A stretch of DNA of 64,000 nucleotides, taken from NCBI GenBank assembly GCA_003222395.1, contig QHWB01000039.1, positions 62,001 through 126,000 of the forward strand, written 5' to 3'. This document shows positions 56,752 through 64,000 of this stretch, in pieces (position 1 is the stretch's first letter; the number at the start of each line of letters is the position of its first letter). The stretch comes from Acidobacteriota bacterium (GTDB taxonomy: Bacteria > Acidobacteriota > Vicinamibacteria > Vicinamibacterales > CAVVIG01). The notes under the pieces were generated by a model. That model did no database searches. It saw only the letters and a list, made by a program, of their open reading frames with translations, and was not told the DNA's origin. A program made the position numbers and the translations under genes.

Positions 56752-58194
56752 TCATTGCGGCGTCTCCACGCCGACCCTTTCGAGCGCGTCCGCCTCCTCG
56801 CTCGCGGCCGGTTCGGCCACACCCGCGCCGGCGGCGGCCGCATCGTCGAGAGCGTCGCGCAGATACGCCTTGAGCGTGTGATAGCTGATGCCGAGGACGC
56901 CCGCGGCCCGACGTTTGTTGCCGTCGCAGCGCTCGACCATCAGCCGCACGTAGCGCCGCGCCCAAACGCGCAGCGTGTCGTTGCGCGCGAACGACGGGCC
57001 GAGCGCAGTCCCGTGCCATCCGCGCACCGGCGGCGGCAGATCGTCGAGCCCGATCACGTCGGATTCCGCGAGCGTGACTACGCGTTCCATCACCCGCTCG
57101 AGCTCGCGCACGTTGCCGGGCCAGTCGTACGTGATCAACGCATCGTTCACAACCGTCGACAGCCGCAGCGCACGCGTCGATCGGTGACGCGCCAGAAAGT
57201 ACTCGGCCAGCTCGACGATGTCGGCTTTCCGTTCTCGCAACGTCGGCACGCGCACGTCGACGCCGCTCACGCGGTAGAACAGATCCGGACGAAAGAGCTG
57301 TCGGTCGACCAAAGGCAGCAGTCCGCGATTGGTCGCGGCGATGATGCGGATGTCGACCCGGTGGGTGCCGTTGCCGCCCACGCGCTCGACGGCGAGATCC
57401 TGAATGGCGCGCAGCAGCTTCGCCTGGGCCGACAGCGAGAGATCCGATACTTCGTCCAGGAACAGGGTTCCGCCCTCCGCCGCCTCGAACTTCCCCCTCC
57501 TTCCGCGTACGCCCGTGGCCGTGCGGTCCTCGATGCCGAACAACTCCGCCTCGAGCAGCGTCTCGACCAGGGCGGCGCAGTTGATCGCGACGAACGGACC
57601 GTTCCGCCGCCGGCTCAAATCGTGAATCTGGCGCGCGACGAGCTCCTTTCCAACGCCGCTCTCGCCTTCCAGCAGAATGGTGAAATCCGTCGCGGCCACG
57701 CGCTCGATCGTGGCGCGCAGCGCCTGGATGACCGGGGTCGATCCGATGAGCGGCGCCGCGCCGTCGCGGCGGGGCCGCACTGCCGGATAGAGACCGCTGC
57801 GCGAGAGCTGCAGCCGCGATCGCTCGATCTCGAGCACCAGCGCGCCGAGATGCGCCGCAACACCGAGGACCTGAAAGTCCCACTCGCCCAGGCCGCAAGC
57901 CGGATCGAAGATCGCCTCGAGCTGCCCGTGAAGCCCGGGCTCGATGCCGGGCACTTCGAGGGCGACCGACTCCGCGCCACGACCCGTCGCGCCGTCGGTG
58001 CGAGCGAGCCACCGGCTGCCGGCTTCGCGCAGTTGGACTGCGCGCACCGGTACCATCCGTCGCAGCATCTCCTCGAACGTCCCTCGAATGAGCGAGATAT
58101 CGTGGCGGCGATCGATGGATCGCGCCAGCGCGCCCAGAAGATCGCCGAAGGCCTGACGTCGATCGCGCCGGCGTGGACTGTGTGTCGCGGTCAT
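56752..58194 (-). CDS. AAA+ Fis-type transcriptional regulator lacking the GAFTGA loop
   Basis: 480 residues. Start ATG 58194 has AAGGAG seven bases before it. N-terminal part (about 1-160) is a GAF-like sensor of unknown ligand. The AAA+ domain (about 165-390) has LLEGESGVGKELVARQIHD (Walker A), ELFGIEDRTATGVRGRRGKF where sigma-54 activators carry GAFTGA, GGTLFLDEVSDLSLSAQAKL (Walker B) and AATNRGLLPLV, YDWPGNVRELERVMER. A Fis-type HTH follows (NKRRAAGVLGISYHTLKAYL). Without GAFTGA it should not open sigma-54 promoters in the usual way. It sits at the end of a cluster with ComEA-like, pseudopilin and PilZ genes. Confidence 0.88.
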   Translation of the reverse strand: MTATHSPRRRDRRQAFGDLLGALARSIDRRHDISLIRGTFEEMLRRMVPVRAVQLREAGSRWLARTDGATGRGAESVALEVPGIEPGLHGQLEAIFDPACGLGEWDFQVLGVAAHLGALVLEIERSRLQLSRSGLYPAVRPRRDGAAPLIGSTPVIQALRATIERVAATDFTILLEGESGVGKELVARQIHDLSRRRNGPFVAINCAALVETLLEAELFGIEDRTATGVRGRRGKFEAAEGGTLFLDEVSDLSLSAQAKLLRAIQDLAVERVGGNGTHRVDIRIIAATNRGLLPLVDRQLFRPDLFYRVSGVDVRVPTLRERKADIVELAEYFLARHRSTRALRLSTVVNDALITYDWPGNVRELERVMERVVTLAESDVIGLDDLPPPVRGWHGTALGPSFARNDTLRVWARRYVRLMVERCDGNKRRAAGVLGISYHTLKAYLRDALDDAAAAGAGVAEPAASEEADALERVGVETPQ

Positions 58195-58303
58195 CGCGTC
58201 GCTCCTTATTGGTGTGGCGCCGCGAGAACCAAATCCGATGCCATGAGCCGCGATCGGCAATTGCTCGGAAAACGCGCGCGATCCGCTGCGAGCGCGCGCC
58301 ATC

Positions 58304-58654
58304 TCAGATGACCTCGGGGGAAGCTTGTTCCCGCCGTTCGTCGACGAACCACGGTAGATATTGATCGAACACGATTGCACCGCGATAGCACACGGCCGGC
58401 CGAAGCCGCACGACGGCGCACCGCACCACGCGCCCGCGCATGCTGATGCGATCGTTCTTCGTCCGCATCTGCAGTTCCACCGCCCCTCCAGGCAACAGGC
58501 GATGCTCGGTGTCGACGAGCGCGCCGCCCGCGGACACGTTCAACAGCACCGCGCTGTGTCCCGGCCTGACGTGGGCCGACACCACGCCGTGGTCCTGCAC
58601 GCCTCGGCGGCGCGCGGTGAGGCGGCGGTCGGCGTGCACGTCGTCGCTGTTCAT
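58304..58654 (-). CDS. PilZ-domain protein (c-di-GMP-type)
   Basis: 116 residues. A lone PilZ-like domain: basic motif DRRLTARRRG near the start, and the second motif in NVSAGGALVDTEHRLLPGGA (N-x-S-x-G-G type), which together make the c-di-GMP binding pattern, though the first motif is RRLTARR rather than a strict RxxxR. Start ATG 58654 overlaps the pseudopilin stop by ATGA and has GGAG before it, so it is preferred over 58666. It may sense c-di-GMP to control the filament or secretion system. Followed by the AAA+ regulator at a 109-bp gap. Confidence 0.85.
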   Translation of the reverse strand: MNSDDVHADRRLTARRRGVQDHGVVSAHVRPGHSAVLLNVSAGGALVDTEHRLLPGGAVELQMRTKNDRISMRGRVVRCAVVRLRPAVCYRGAIVFDQYLPWFVDERREQASPEVI

Positions 58655-59226
58655 ACCGGTCTCCATTCATGCGACCGCGCGTCGAACTTGAGCAGACGCG
58701 TTTTGCCGGTGGTACCGAAGATTCGGATGACGTACTGCGTTCGCCGGCTGCGAATGTAGATGCTTCCCGCAGACGAAGTGCCTTTGGCCGTGAACGTGGC
58801 CATGTCGCTCACACCGAGCCGGATAGGGTCGTTGCCCGGCGCCGGCACACCGGCATCGACTGCCGGCAGCCCGTCGAGGGTTCCGAAATCGGTGTCGCGG
58901 AAATTGTCGGTCAACCGCTCGGGCCCCGACAGCAGCCGATCGACGCCATTCGCGATGTCCGCCGAGCGGATGCCGTTCCAGTTGCCGTCGACATACACCG
59001 CAAAGGCGTAGCCGGCAGGCGTCTTGGTGAATTTCACGGCGACCTCCGCCGAGCGCATTACGGCTTCCATCCGCGCGCGTTGAAGGCGCGCGGCCATGTA
59101 TCGCGCGGCGCCCGTCGCGCGGAAGTCGTCCAGCGCCGCCAACATCTGCGGGACGGCTACGCCGCTCAGCGTGGCGACCAGGCCCACGACGAACATCACT
59201 TCGACGATCGAATACCCGGCCGCCAC
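58651..59226 (-). CDS. GspH-like minor pseudopilin
   Basis: 191 residues with start at GTG 59226, after an SD-like GAGGGTACC. The leader is just MAAG, then YSIVEVMFVVGLVATLSGVA with Glu5. The remainder (LQRARMEAVMRSAEVAVKFT; AGYAFAVYVDGNWNGIRSAD) is the pattern of GspH/FimT minor pilins. Longer in-frame starts would put the prepilin leader far from the N-terminus, so they are rejected. Together with ComEA-like and PilZ genes, it may be part of a DNA uptake or secretion system. Overlaps PilZ by ATGA and follows the ComEA-like gene by 11 bp. Confidence 0.83.
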   Translation of the reverse strand: MAAGYSIVEVMFVVGLVATLSGVAVPQMLAALDDFRATGAARYMAARLQRARMEAVMRSAEVAVKFTKTPAGYAFAVYVDGNWNGIRSADIANGVDRLLSGPERLTDNFRDTDFGTLDGLPAVDAGVPAPGNDPIRLGVSDMATFTAKGTSSAGSIYIRSRRTQYVIRIFGTTGKTRLLKFDARSHEWRPV

Positions 59227-59237
59227 GGTACCCTCGT

Positions 59238-59585
59238 CTACAACTGCGGCTGATGGTCGTGGTCGGTCTTCGCCGTCGCGACCGACAGGTGCGGCTTCAA
59301 CTTGAGGAAGTTCTTCTCTCCCACGCCGCGTACATTCATCAACTCCTCGATCTTCTTGAACGGTCCGTTCTTCTGCCGGTACTCGACGATGCGTTCGGCG
59401 GTCTTGGCGCCGATGCCGGGAAGCGTCTGCAGCTCGGTGACCGATGCGGTGTTGATGTTGACGGGTCCGGTGACGGCGGGCTTCGCCGTCGAACGGCCGC
59501 TGCTCCGGCTCTGGGCAGTGGCCGTCTGCGGCTGCGCCGCAATCAGCGACGCGAGGGCGACGATCGACAGAACGGTACGCAACAT
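59238..59585 (-). CDS. secreted ComEA-like helix-hairpin-helix protein
   Basis: 115 residues. Signal peptide LRTVLSIVALASLIAAQPQ, a Ser/Arg linker and a C-terminal HhH domain with VNINTASVTELQTLPGIGAK and ERIVEYRQKNGPFKKIEELM, RGVGEKNFLKLKPHL, as in ComEA, which binds incoming DNA in the periplasm. It ends in a His-rich HDHQPQL. SD AAGGAGG precedes ATG 59585. It is the first gene of the pseudopilin-PilZ-regulator cluster. The 254 bp upstream (to 59840) show no gene, hairpin or strong promoter to my eye. Confidence 0.87.
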   Translation of the reverse strand: MLRTVLSIVALASLIAAQPQTATAQSRSSGRSTAKPAVTGPVNINTASVTELQTLPGIGAKTAERIVEYRQKNGPFKKIEELMNVRGVGEKNFLKLKPHLSVATAKTDHDHQPQL

Positions 59586-59839
59586 ACACAGTCCTCCTTC
59601 TGAGGTGAAAGGCTCTGGGGAGTCGCGCGCACGCCGCGGGGGAAGTCGGGCCCCGCAGGTCGATACGTCCCGAATCGACCAGAGCCGGCGAGGAGGACGG
59701 CAAGAGCAGCGCCGAGCGCTGCGTTCAGAGGCGTCGCGGTAAGTCGCTCGTCGATGAGGAGATCATCACGGCGTCGACGCGAGGAATGATTTGAGGCCCG
59801 GTTGACGAAGAAAAATGACGCCGCCTGTTGACGGCCGCG

Positions 59840-61810
59840 TCAGGGCAGGTAGTCTCTCGGCACGAACTCCACGGCAACGGCAGTTCCCACGATTCCGGCC
59901 GCGCGTTGCGCGGCGTCGGCGCGGCGCCAGGTCAGGTAAACCGCGTCGGGCTCGGCGCGCGGACCGCACGCGATCGCGAGTTCTTTGTCGTTTCCGTATG
60001 CCGCGAGCTCCACGTCTTCCATCCGCTTCGCAACGGCGACGATGACGCGCGAGCCGACGCGAAGGCTGAATCGAACGCCGCTTGCCCCGCATTCGATCGA
60101 CACGAGCTCGCCGTAGGCGCGCTCCTCGCCGGTTCGAACCTTGCGCAGCCTGAACGTCGGCAGCTTGCTGTCGTCCGGCGTCGGCAGCCGCGGCGGAATC
60201 GACGTGGCCGCCGTCGGATCGGCGCGAGCGTCGACGACCGCCTCTCGCAGCGCGGCCTCGTGTGCCGCCGCCTCACGCGCTGCCGCCTCGCGAGCCGCTG
60301 CCTCGCGCGCGCGCTGCTCCGCCACCGCCCGTTCGTGCTCGTCGAGCCGATCGAGCAGCGTCCGTGCGCGGCTCGCGACGGCCTCGTCGGTCTTCACCTG
60401 CGCGAGATCGGCCAGCAGCCGCCGCCCTTCCGCGCTGTCGTTCTGCCGAACGTAGATCTGGGCGAGCTGGATGCGGTAATCGAGCCGCCCCGGCGCCAGC
60501 GCCATGGCGCGCCTCGTCGCATCGCGCGCTTCGGGCAGCCTCACGTCGAGCACCAGATCGGCGTACGCGAGCCATGCAAGCGCCGATGCCGACTGCGGGT
60601 TGACGGCGAGCGCGCGCGTCAGCGCTGCGTACGCGCGCTCGGCCGACGCCTTCTCCTGCGCTTCCGACTCGCCTTCACGCCGCAGGAGCGTCAGCGCGTA
60701 TGTGTACTGCGCAATGAAATCGTCCGGCGCGAGCGCCGCCGCTTTCTCGAGCGGCGCCCACGCGTCCGATTTGCGTTCCTGGCGGACGCGCAGCAGCGCG
60801 AGCGCGAGCTGCGCCTGCGCGACGTCGGGTCCCGCGGCGGCCGCTGCTTCAATCCGCACCGCGGCTTCGTTGATCCGTCCCACGCGCATCTGCACGTCGC
60901 CGAGGCGCGCTTCGGCTTCGGCGGCGGAGATCGTCCGCGCGCGCTCGGGCTCGTCGACGTCGACCCGATCGGCGAGCACAAACGTGAGGGCGCTGAACGT
61001 CGGCCGGGTGACGTATCGCAGCAGCTCGGTGTCCATCTCCTTCAGCGACACGCCGGTGGCGTCGACGAATGCCTTCTCGCTCGGCGTGCCGGCTGCGACC
61101 GCCGTCAAATACCGGTTGACGATCGACGCGCCGTTCGGCCGTTCCATCAACAGGTAGTGCGTCAGCGCCCACGACTCGGCGTAGAAGATCGAGCGGCGCT
61201 CGCCCTCGTTGTACAGCGCCGACGTCTGGTCGACGGCCAGCAACTGCGCGACCGGCAGGAGACGCTCGCGCAGCAACTGCACGTGTCGGGCGATCGGACG
61301 TCCGATGTCCGCCTGCCGTCCGCCGTTCTTCAACGCGAACGTGCTGTAGTACTCGGCGAGCCCCTCGTTCAGCCACACGGGAACGTCGCGCACGGCGGTG
61401 TGGACGAGCAGGTGCGCGTACTCGTGAAAGATGATCGCGGACGATTCCGCGTACCGTGCCAATCCGGCCACGATGATGCTCACATCGTCGGACGAACCGC
61501 AGTGACAGTAGCCGCCGACGACGGCGGGCTTGCCGTGATACAGCGGGACGAACGGCTTCAGCGCGTTCTCGTCGTCGAACAGGTAGACGAGCGTCGGCAT
61601 CGGCAGCGGCTGCTTCGCGCCGCGAAACAGGTTGCCGACCACCATGCGGAACTGTTCGATTTCGATGGCTGCCTCGCGCAGCGCTTTCGCCGATTGCTGT
61701 CCGATGACGACGACGTTCGGACCGCGGATCAATTGCCAGGAACGGGCTGCCGACGCGCTCGAAGCGCCGACGCTGAGGGCGAGGAGGAGCGTCGCGAGAA
61801 TGCGGCTCAT
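59840..61810 (-). CDS. secreted DUF1570-like metalloprotease with TPR repeats
   Basis: 656 residues. Signal peptide SRILATLLLALSVGASSASA. A peptidase domain (about 20-290) has the zinc motif in SAIIFHEYAHLLVHTAVRD (HEYAH) and PVWLNEGLAEYYSTFALKN with the downstream Glu, as in gluzincin DUF1570 proteins. TPR-like repeats follow (about 300-490), then an Ala/Glu/Arg tandem repeat (REAAAREAAAREAAAHEAA, near residue 500) and a C-terminal domain of about 120 residues. Substrate unknown. Periplasmic or outer-membrane-face location expected. Start ATG 61810 fits the signal. Follows the epimerase gene by 67 bp on the same strand. Confidence 0.8.
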   Translation of the reverse strand: MSRILATLLLALSVGASSASAARSWQLIRGPNVVVIGQQSAKALREAAIEIEQFRMVVGNLFRGAKQPLPMPTLVYLFDDENALKPFVPLYHGKPAVVGGYCHCGSSDDVSIIVAGLARYAESSAIIFHEYAHLLVHTAVRDVPVWLNEGLAEYYSTFALKNGGRQADIGRPIARHVQLLRERLLPVAQLLAVDQTSALYNEGERRSIFYAESWALTHYLLMERPNGASIVNRYLTAVAAGTPSEKAFVDATGVSLKEMDTELLRYVTRPTFSALTFVLADRVDVDEPERARTISAAEAEARLGDVQMRVGRINEAAVRIEAAAAAGPDVAQAQLALALLRVRQERKSDAWAPLEKAAALAPDDFIAQYTYALTLLRREGESEAQEKASAERAYAALTRALAVNPQSASALAWLAYADLVLDVRLPEARDATRRAMALAPGRLDYRIQLAQIYVRQNDSAEGRRLLADLAQVKTDEAVASRARTLLDRLDEHERAVAEQRAREAAAREAAAREAAAHEAALREAVVDARADPTAATSIPPRLPTPDDSKLPTFRLRKVRTGEERAYGELVSIECGASGVRFSLRVGSRVIVAVAKRMEDVELAAYGNDKELAIACGPRAEPDAVYLTWRRADAAQRAAGIVGTAVAVEFVPRDYLP

Positions 61811-61876
61811 CGATCAAAAATGGAAGCGCATAGCGCTTCCCGAGACACGCATTCTCCCCGAGCGCAGGCTGGTTGT

Positions 61877-62827
61877 CTAGCGTCCGGCGGTCGCCGCTGC
61901 TTCGGCGCGGCACCAGTCGAGAGTGTGCTTCAATCCTTCTTCGAGGCTCACAATCGGCTGGTAGCCGAGGAGCGTTCTGGCCTTCGTGATGTCGGCCTGC
62001 GAGTCGCGCACGTCGCCGGCGCGCTCTTTCTCGTAGATCGCCTGGATGTTCGTGCCGACGATGCCGTTCATCACGCGCAGGAGGTCGTTGAGCGAAATCC
62101 GCGTGCCGCACGCGACGTTAATCACTTCACCCGCAGCGTCGGGCGCTTCCGACGCGCGCAGCACGCCGTCGACGACGTTCGCGACGTAGGTGAAGTCGCG
62201 CGTCTGCGCGCCGTCGCCGTAAATCGTCGGCTGACGCCCTTCGAGCAGCGCCGTCGAGAAGAGCGAGATGACGCCCGAGTACGGCGATCCCGGATCCTGC
62301 CGCGGGCCGAACACGTTGAAATAACGAATCGTCACGGTCTCGAAGCCGTACAGACGTGTGAACATCTGGCAGTACTGTTCCGCGACGAGCTTCTGCAGCG
62401 CGTACGGGGACAGCGGATTCGGCGGCATGTCTTCGCGCTTGGGCAGCGTCGGCGTGTCGCCGTACACGGACGAGGAGCCGGCGTACACGAGCCGTCGGAC
62501 GCCGGCGTCGCGCGCGGCAACGAGAATGTTCAGCGAGGCATCGATGTTCGCGCGGTTCGACGTGATCGGATCCTTCACCGACCGCGGCACCGACGGAATG
62601 GCCGCCTGGTGCAGGACGTAATCCATCCCCTCGACTGCCCGCGCGGCGACATTTGTCTCCGCCAGGTCGCCCTCTAAAAACTCCACGCCAGAAATGTGAT
62701 CGAGATTGCGACGCTTGCCCGTGATCAGACTGTCGACGACGCGGACGCGGTGCCCGCGGCGGACCAGCTCCTCCGCGAGGTGGGATCCGATGAAGCCGGC
62801 GCCGCCGGTAACGAGATAGCTCGCCAT
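61877..62827 (-). CDS. NAD-dependent sugar-nucleotide epimerase/dehydratase (GalE/WbpP type)
   Basis: 316 residues, start ATG 62827. Extended SDR with MASYLVTGGAGFIGSHLAEE (GxxGxxG), the second NAD motif VVDSLITGKRRNLDHI, LVYAGSSSVYGDTPTLPKRE, and the YxxxK catalytic pair in LSPYALQKLVAEQYCQMF. YFNVFGPRQDPGSPYSGVI and ACGTRISLNDLLRVMNGIVG support a UDP-N-acetylglucosamine or UDP-glucuronate type 4-epimerase. The frame continues upstream as a 258-bp open stretch that resembles the N-terminus of a VOC protein (see separate entry). Confidence 0.88.
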   Translation of the reverse strand: MASYLVTGGAGFIGSHLAEELVRRGHRVRVVDSLITGKRRNLDHISGVEFLEGDLAETNVAARAVEGMDYVLHQAAIPSVPRSVKDPITSNRANIDASLNILVAARDAGVRRLVYAGSSSVYGDTPTLPKREDMPPNPLSPYALQKLVAEQYCQMFTRLYGFETVTIRYFNVFGPRQDPGSPYSGVISLFSTALLEGRQPTIYGDGAQTRDFTYVANVVDGVLRASEAPDAAGEVINVACGTRISLNDLLRVMNGIVGTNIQAIYEKERAGDVRDSQADITKARTLLGYQPIVSLEEGLKHTLDWCRAEAAATAGR

Positions 62828-63085
62828 AGTGATGAGGTCGGAAGCAAAATGCTGGCCGGCCATCAGCATCGAGTCGCCGATGCGCACCTCGAAGTGCGTG
62901 CCGGTTTTCGAGCGGAACGTGAGCTGCGCGTCGAAGGCGACGCGGAGGAACTCGATGAGGCGTTCGACTCCGGGCACCGCGAGGTAGGGTGCGACCACAT
63001 CAATAGCACTTCGGCGTCTGGAGAACGTCCTCTCGGAAACGAACGGAGAGCTCGCCTGGTGTTCGTCGAGCGTCACTTCTTCCAC
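62828..63085 (-). pseudogene. VOC/PhnB-like N-terminal fragment fused in frame to the epimerase
   Basis: From a GTG at 63085, an 86-residue stretch (DVVAPYLAVPGVERLIEFLR; VAFDAQLTFRSKTGTHFEVR; IGDSMLMAGQHF) resembles the start of a glyoxalase/PhnB-like VOC protein, where the first beta-alpha-beta unit and IGDSxLM are standard. It reads without a stop into the epimerase ATG. Either it is a remnant of a gene cut off and joined to the epimerase by deletion, or part of a longer epimerase N-terminus. The lost VOC C-terminal half makes the remnant reading more likely. Confidence 0.55.
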
Positions 63086-63284
63086 ATCCTCGGATCGAAA
63101 CTGAATCGCACCGAGACGACATTCACCGGAAGCGCGACTTGGCTTCGACAGGCACTACGGTCGTGATGCTCACCAGAAGGTCGAGCATTAGCCGGCTCAC
63201 GGCGTCGCCTCGACCGTGATCGAAGCTCAACGAGATGACGCCATGCCGATTATTTCAAACGCGGCAGCTACGAGAAAGCGTTAA

Positions 63285-63306
63285 GGGTGACCCTCTCGGA
63301 TCACCC
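63285..63306. terminator. possible terminator after the PEP-CTERM gene
   Basis: GGGTGA (63285-63290) and TCACCC (63301-63306) form a 6-bp stem with a 10-base loop about 10 bp after the PEP-CTERM stop codon on the minus strand. The remaining 200 bp to 63085 hold no gene I can support. A short minus-strand frame ending VPVEAKSRFR at about 63136 may be a fragment. Confidence 0.35.
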
Positions 63307-63314
63307 AGGTTGGA

Positions 63315-64000
63315 CTAGCTGGTCTTGAACCGGCGAATCAGCACGCCGCCGAGGCCCGTGCCGAGCATCAGCAGGGTCGCCGGTTCGGGTGTTGGCGAAG
63401 GCGACGGGGCATTCGACAGGCTGAACGTGAACGTATTCGTTTTCGACTCGGACAATGTTCCGATGCCACCCAGGTTCGCGCCCGCCTCGGCATCGAACGC
63501 ATATTGACCGGCGGGAAGGATGCCGGACTCCATGATGCTGCGAGTGTCCAGGCCGAGGAAACTGAATAGCATTCTGGTGTTCGGGGTCGCCGGTGAGGCA
63601 AAGAGAATCGCTTGCCAGACGCTTCCCTGGCCGTTGCCGGTGAAGTCGCCTTCAAACGTGAACTGTTGCGGCGCGGTCAACGCGAAGCCCACCACGAACG
63701 CCGAAAATCCGTTTGCGCGAGCGGTCACCAGGGCCGTGCCTTGTGTACTTGCTGATGCCGTCGCGGTTCCTGAGAACACGCGACCATCGGAAGATACGCC
63801 ACTGATCAACGTTGCCAAGCTGGATGCACTCGCGCCAGCCGAACTGAGCATTGAAGAAGCGACGATGTTCCCGCTGCCTTGCTGTTCGTCGTGCGTATGT
63901 TGCACCGGCAGAACAAGGGAGGCGTCGGTGACGACGTGCTGAGTAAGAGACACGATCGTGACCGGGTCGGCTGATCCCGTCCCTACTCCCACCAGAAGCA
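63315..64000 (-). CDS. PEP-CTERM secreted protein, N-terminus beyond the window
   Basis: At least 228 residues, open to the window's right edge. The C-terminus carries the sorting signal: TPEPATLLMLGTGLGGVLIR followed by basic RFKTS, preceded by a Ser/Pro linker. This tag is recognised by an exosortase, not present here. The mature part is Ser/Ala/Gly/Thr-rich beta sequence (ASASSLATLISGVSSDGRVF; GFALTAPQQFTFEGDFTGNG) and looks like a choice-of-anchor or extracellular matrix domain. Signal peptide should lie outside the window. Confidence 0.85.
   Translation of the reverse strand, partial: LLVGVGTGSADPVTIVSLTQHVVTDASLVLPVQHTHDEQQGSGNIVASSMLSSAGASASSLATLISGVSSDGRVFSGTATASASTQGTALVTARANGFSAFVVGFALTAPQQFTFEGDFTGNGQGSVWQAILFASPATPNTRMLFSFLGLDTRSIMESGILPAGQYAFDAEAGANLGGIGTLSESKTNTFTFSLSNAPSPSPTPEPATLLMLGTGLGGVLIRRFKTS

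Noticed and set aside
59828-62677. Plus-strand 949-residue frame over the DUF1570-like and epimerase genes
   Set aside because: Covers two real minus-strand genes with clear motifs and has no own signature.
63120-63260. Minus-strand fragment ending VPVEAKSRFR
   Set aside because: Only about 40 residues, with no start and no recognised family.

Overview
The window is high-GC bacterial chromosome and looks like Acidobacteriota, probably the soil class Vicinamibacteria. This is an inference from gene content: many carboxypeptidase-regulatory-like proteins, a PilMNO/Gsp chimeric secretion operon with a secretin-cohesin protein, a planctomycete/acidobacterial-type cytochrome c-ankyrin protein, a PEP-CTERM protein, and several families of short tandem repeats at gene borders. 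I saw no rRNA, tRNA, CRISPR array, transposase or prophage genes.

Layout. 1-1.5 kb: the 5' part of metK and a XerD-type recombinase (minus). 1.6-8.8 kb: amino-sugar and murein salvage block with murQ, nagB, a GlcNAc-kinase-like gene, two sodium/solute symporters and, between them, a serine beta-lactamase-fold hydrolase. 8.8-20.7 kb: a minus-strand operon for a type IV filament-like secretion machine (GspF, GspE, PilM, PilN, PilO, PilP-like, secretin-cohesin, three pseudopilins), with a plus-strand PKD lipoprotein gene set into it. 20.8-22.4 kb: a lytic transglycosylase and a lipoprotein. 22.4-24.6 kb: a two-gene bacterial microcompartment locus (BMC-H shell protein and acylating aldehyde dehydrogenase). 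24.7-29.8 kb: an MltD-like transglycosylase and two tandem carboxypeptidase-regulatory-like proteins. 29.8-38.7 kb: a 911-residue coiled-coil protein, a membrane protein with a spermidine-synthase-like domain, ComM, and a hydrolase-cytochrome c-ankyrin fusion. 38.9-47.5 kb: housekeeping genes (M23 peptidase, secA, guaB, tsaE, DinB-like, nnr). 47.7-54.4 kb: a class IV aminotransferase, an SGNH hydrolase and the glycine cleavage genes gcvT-gcvH-gcvP. 54.5-59.6 kb: secreted proteins and a ComEA-like / pseudopilin / PilZ / AAA+ regulator cluster. 59.8-64 kb: a DUF1570-like metalloprotease-TPR protein, a sugar-nucleotide epimerase and a PEP-CTERM protein cut by the window end.

The most striking theme is how short repeats shape gene ends. 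An 18-bp array (12 copies) lies between the hydrolase and the second symporter and leaves that symporter without an ATG, GTG or TTG start. An octamer array separates two pseudopilins and removes the normal start of the second. A heptamer array supplies the C-terminus of the SGNH hydrolase. A CTGAAAGG-type element supplies the tail of NagB. An 18-bp repeat holds the gspF stop codon. A separate palindromic element stands just before gcvP, gcvH and a small lipoprotein gene. The other points worth following are the minimal microcompartment locus, the hydrolase-cytochrome-ankyrin fusion, the secretin-cohesin protein, and an AAA+ regulator without a GAFTGA loop.

Start sites were chosen by family N-termini, signal peptides, Shine-Dalgarno (SD) sequences and overlaps with neighbours. 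Several are uncertain and marked so. All function calls come from reading motifs, with no database search.
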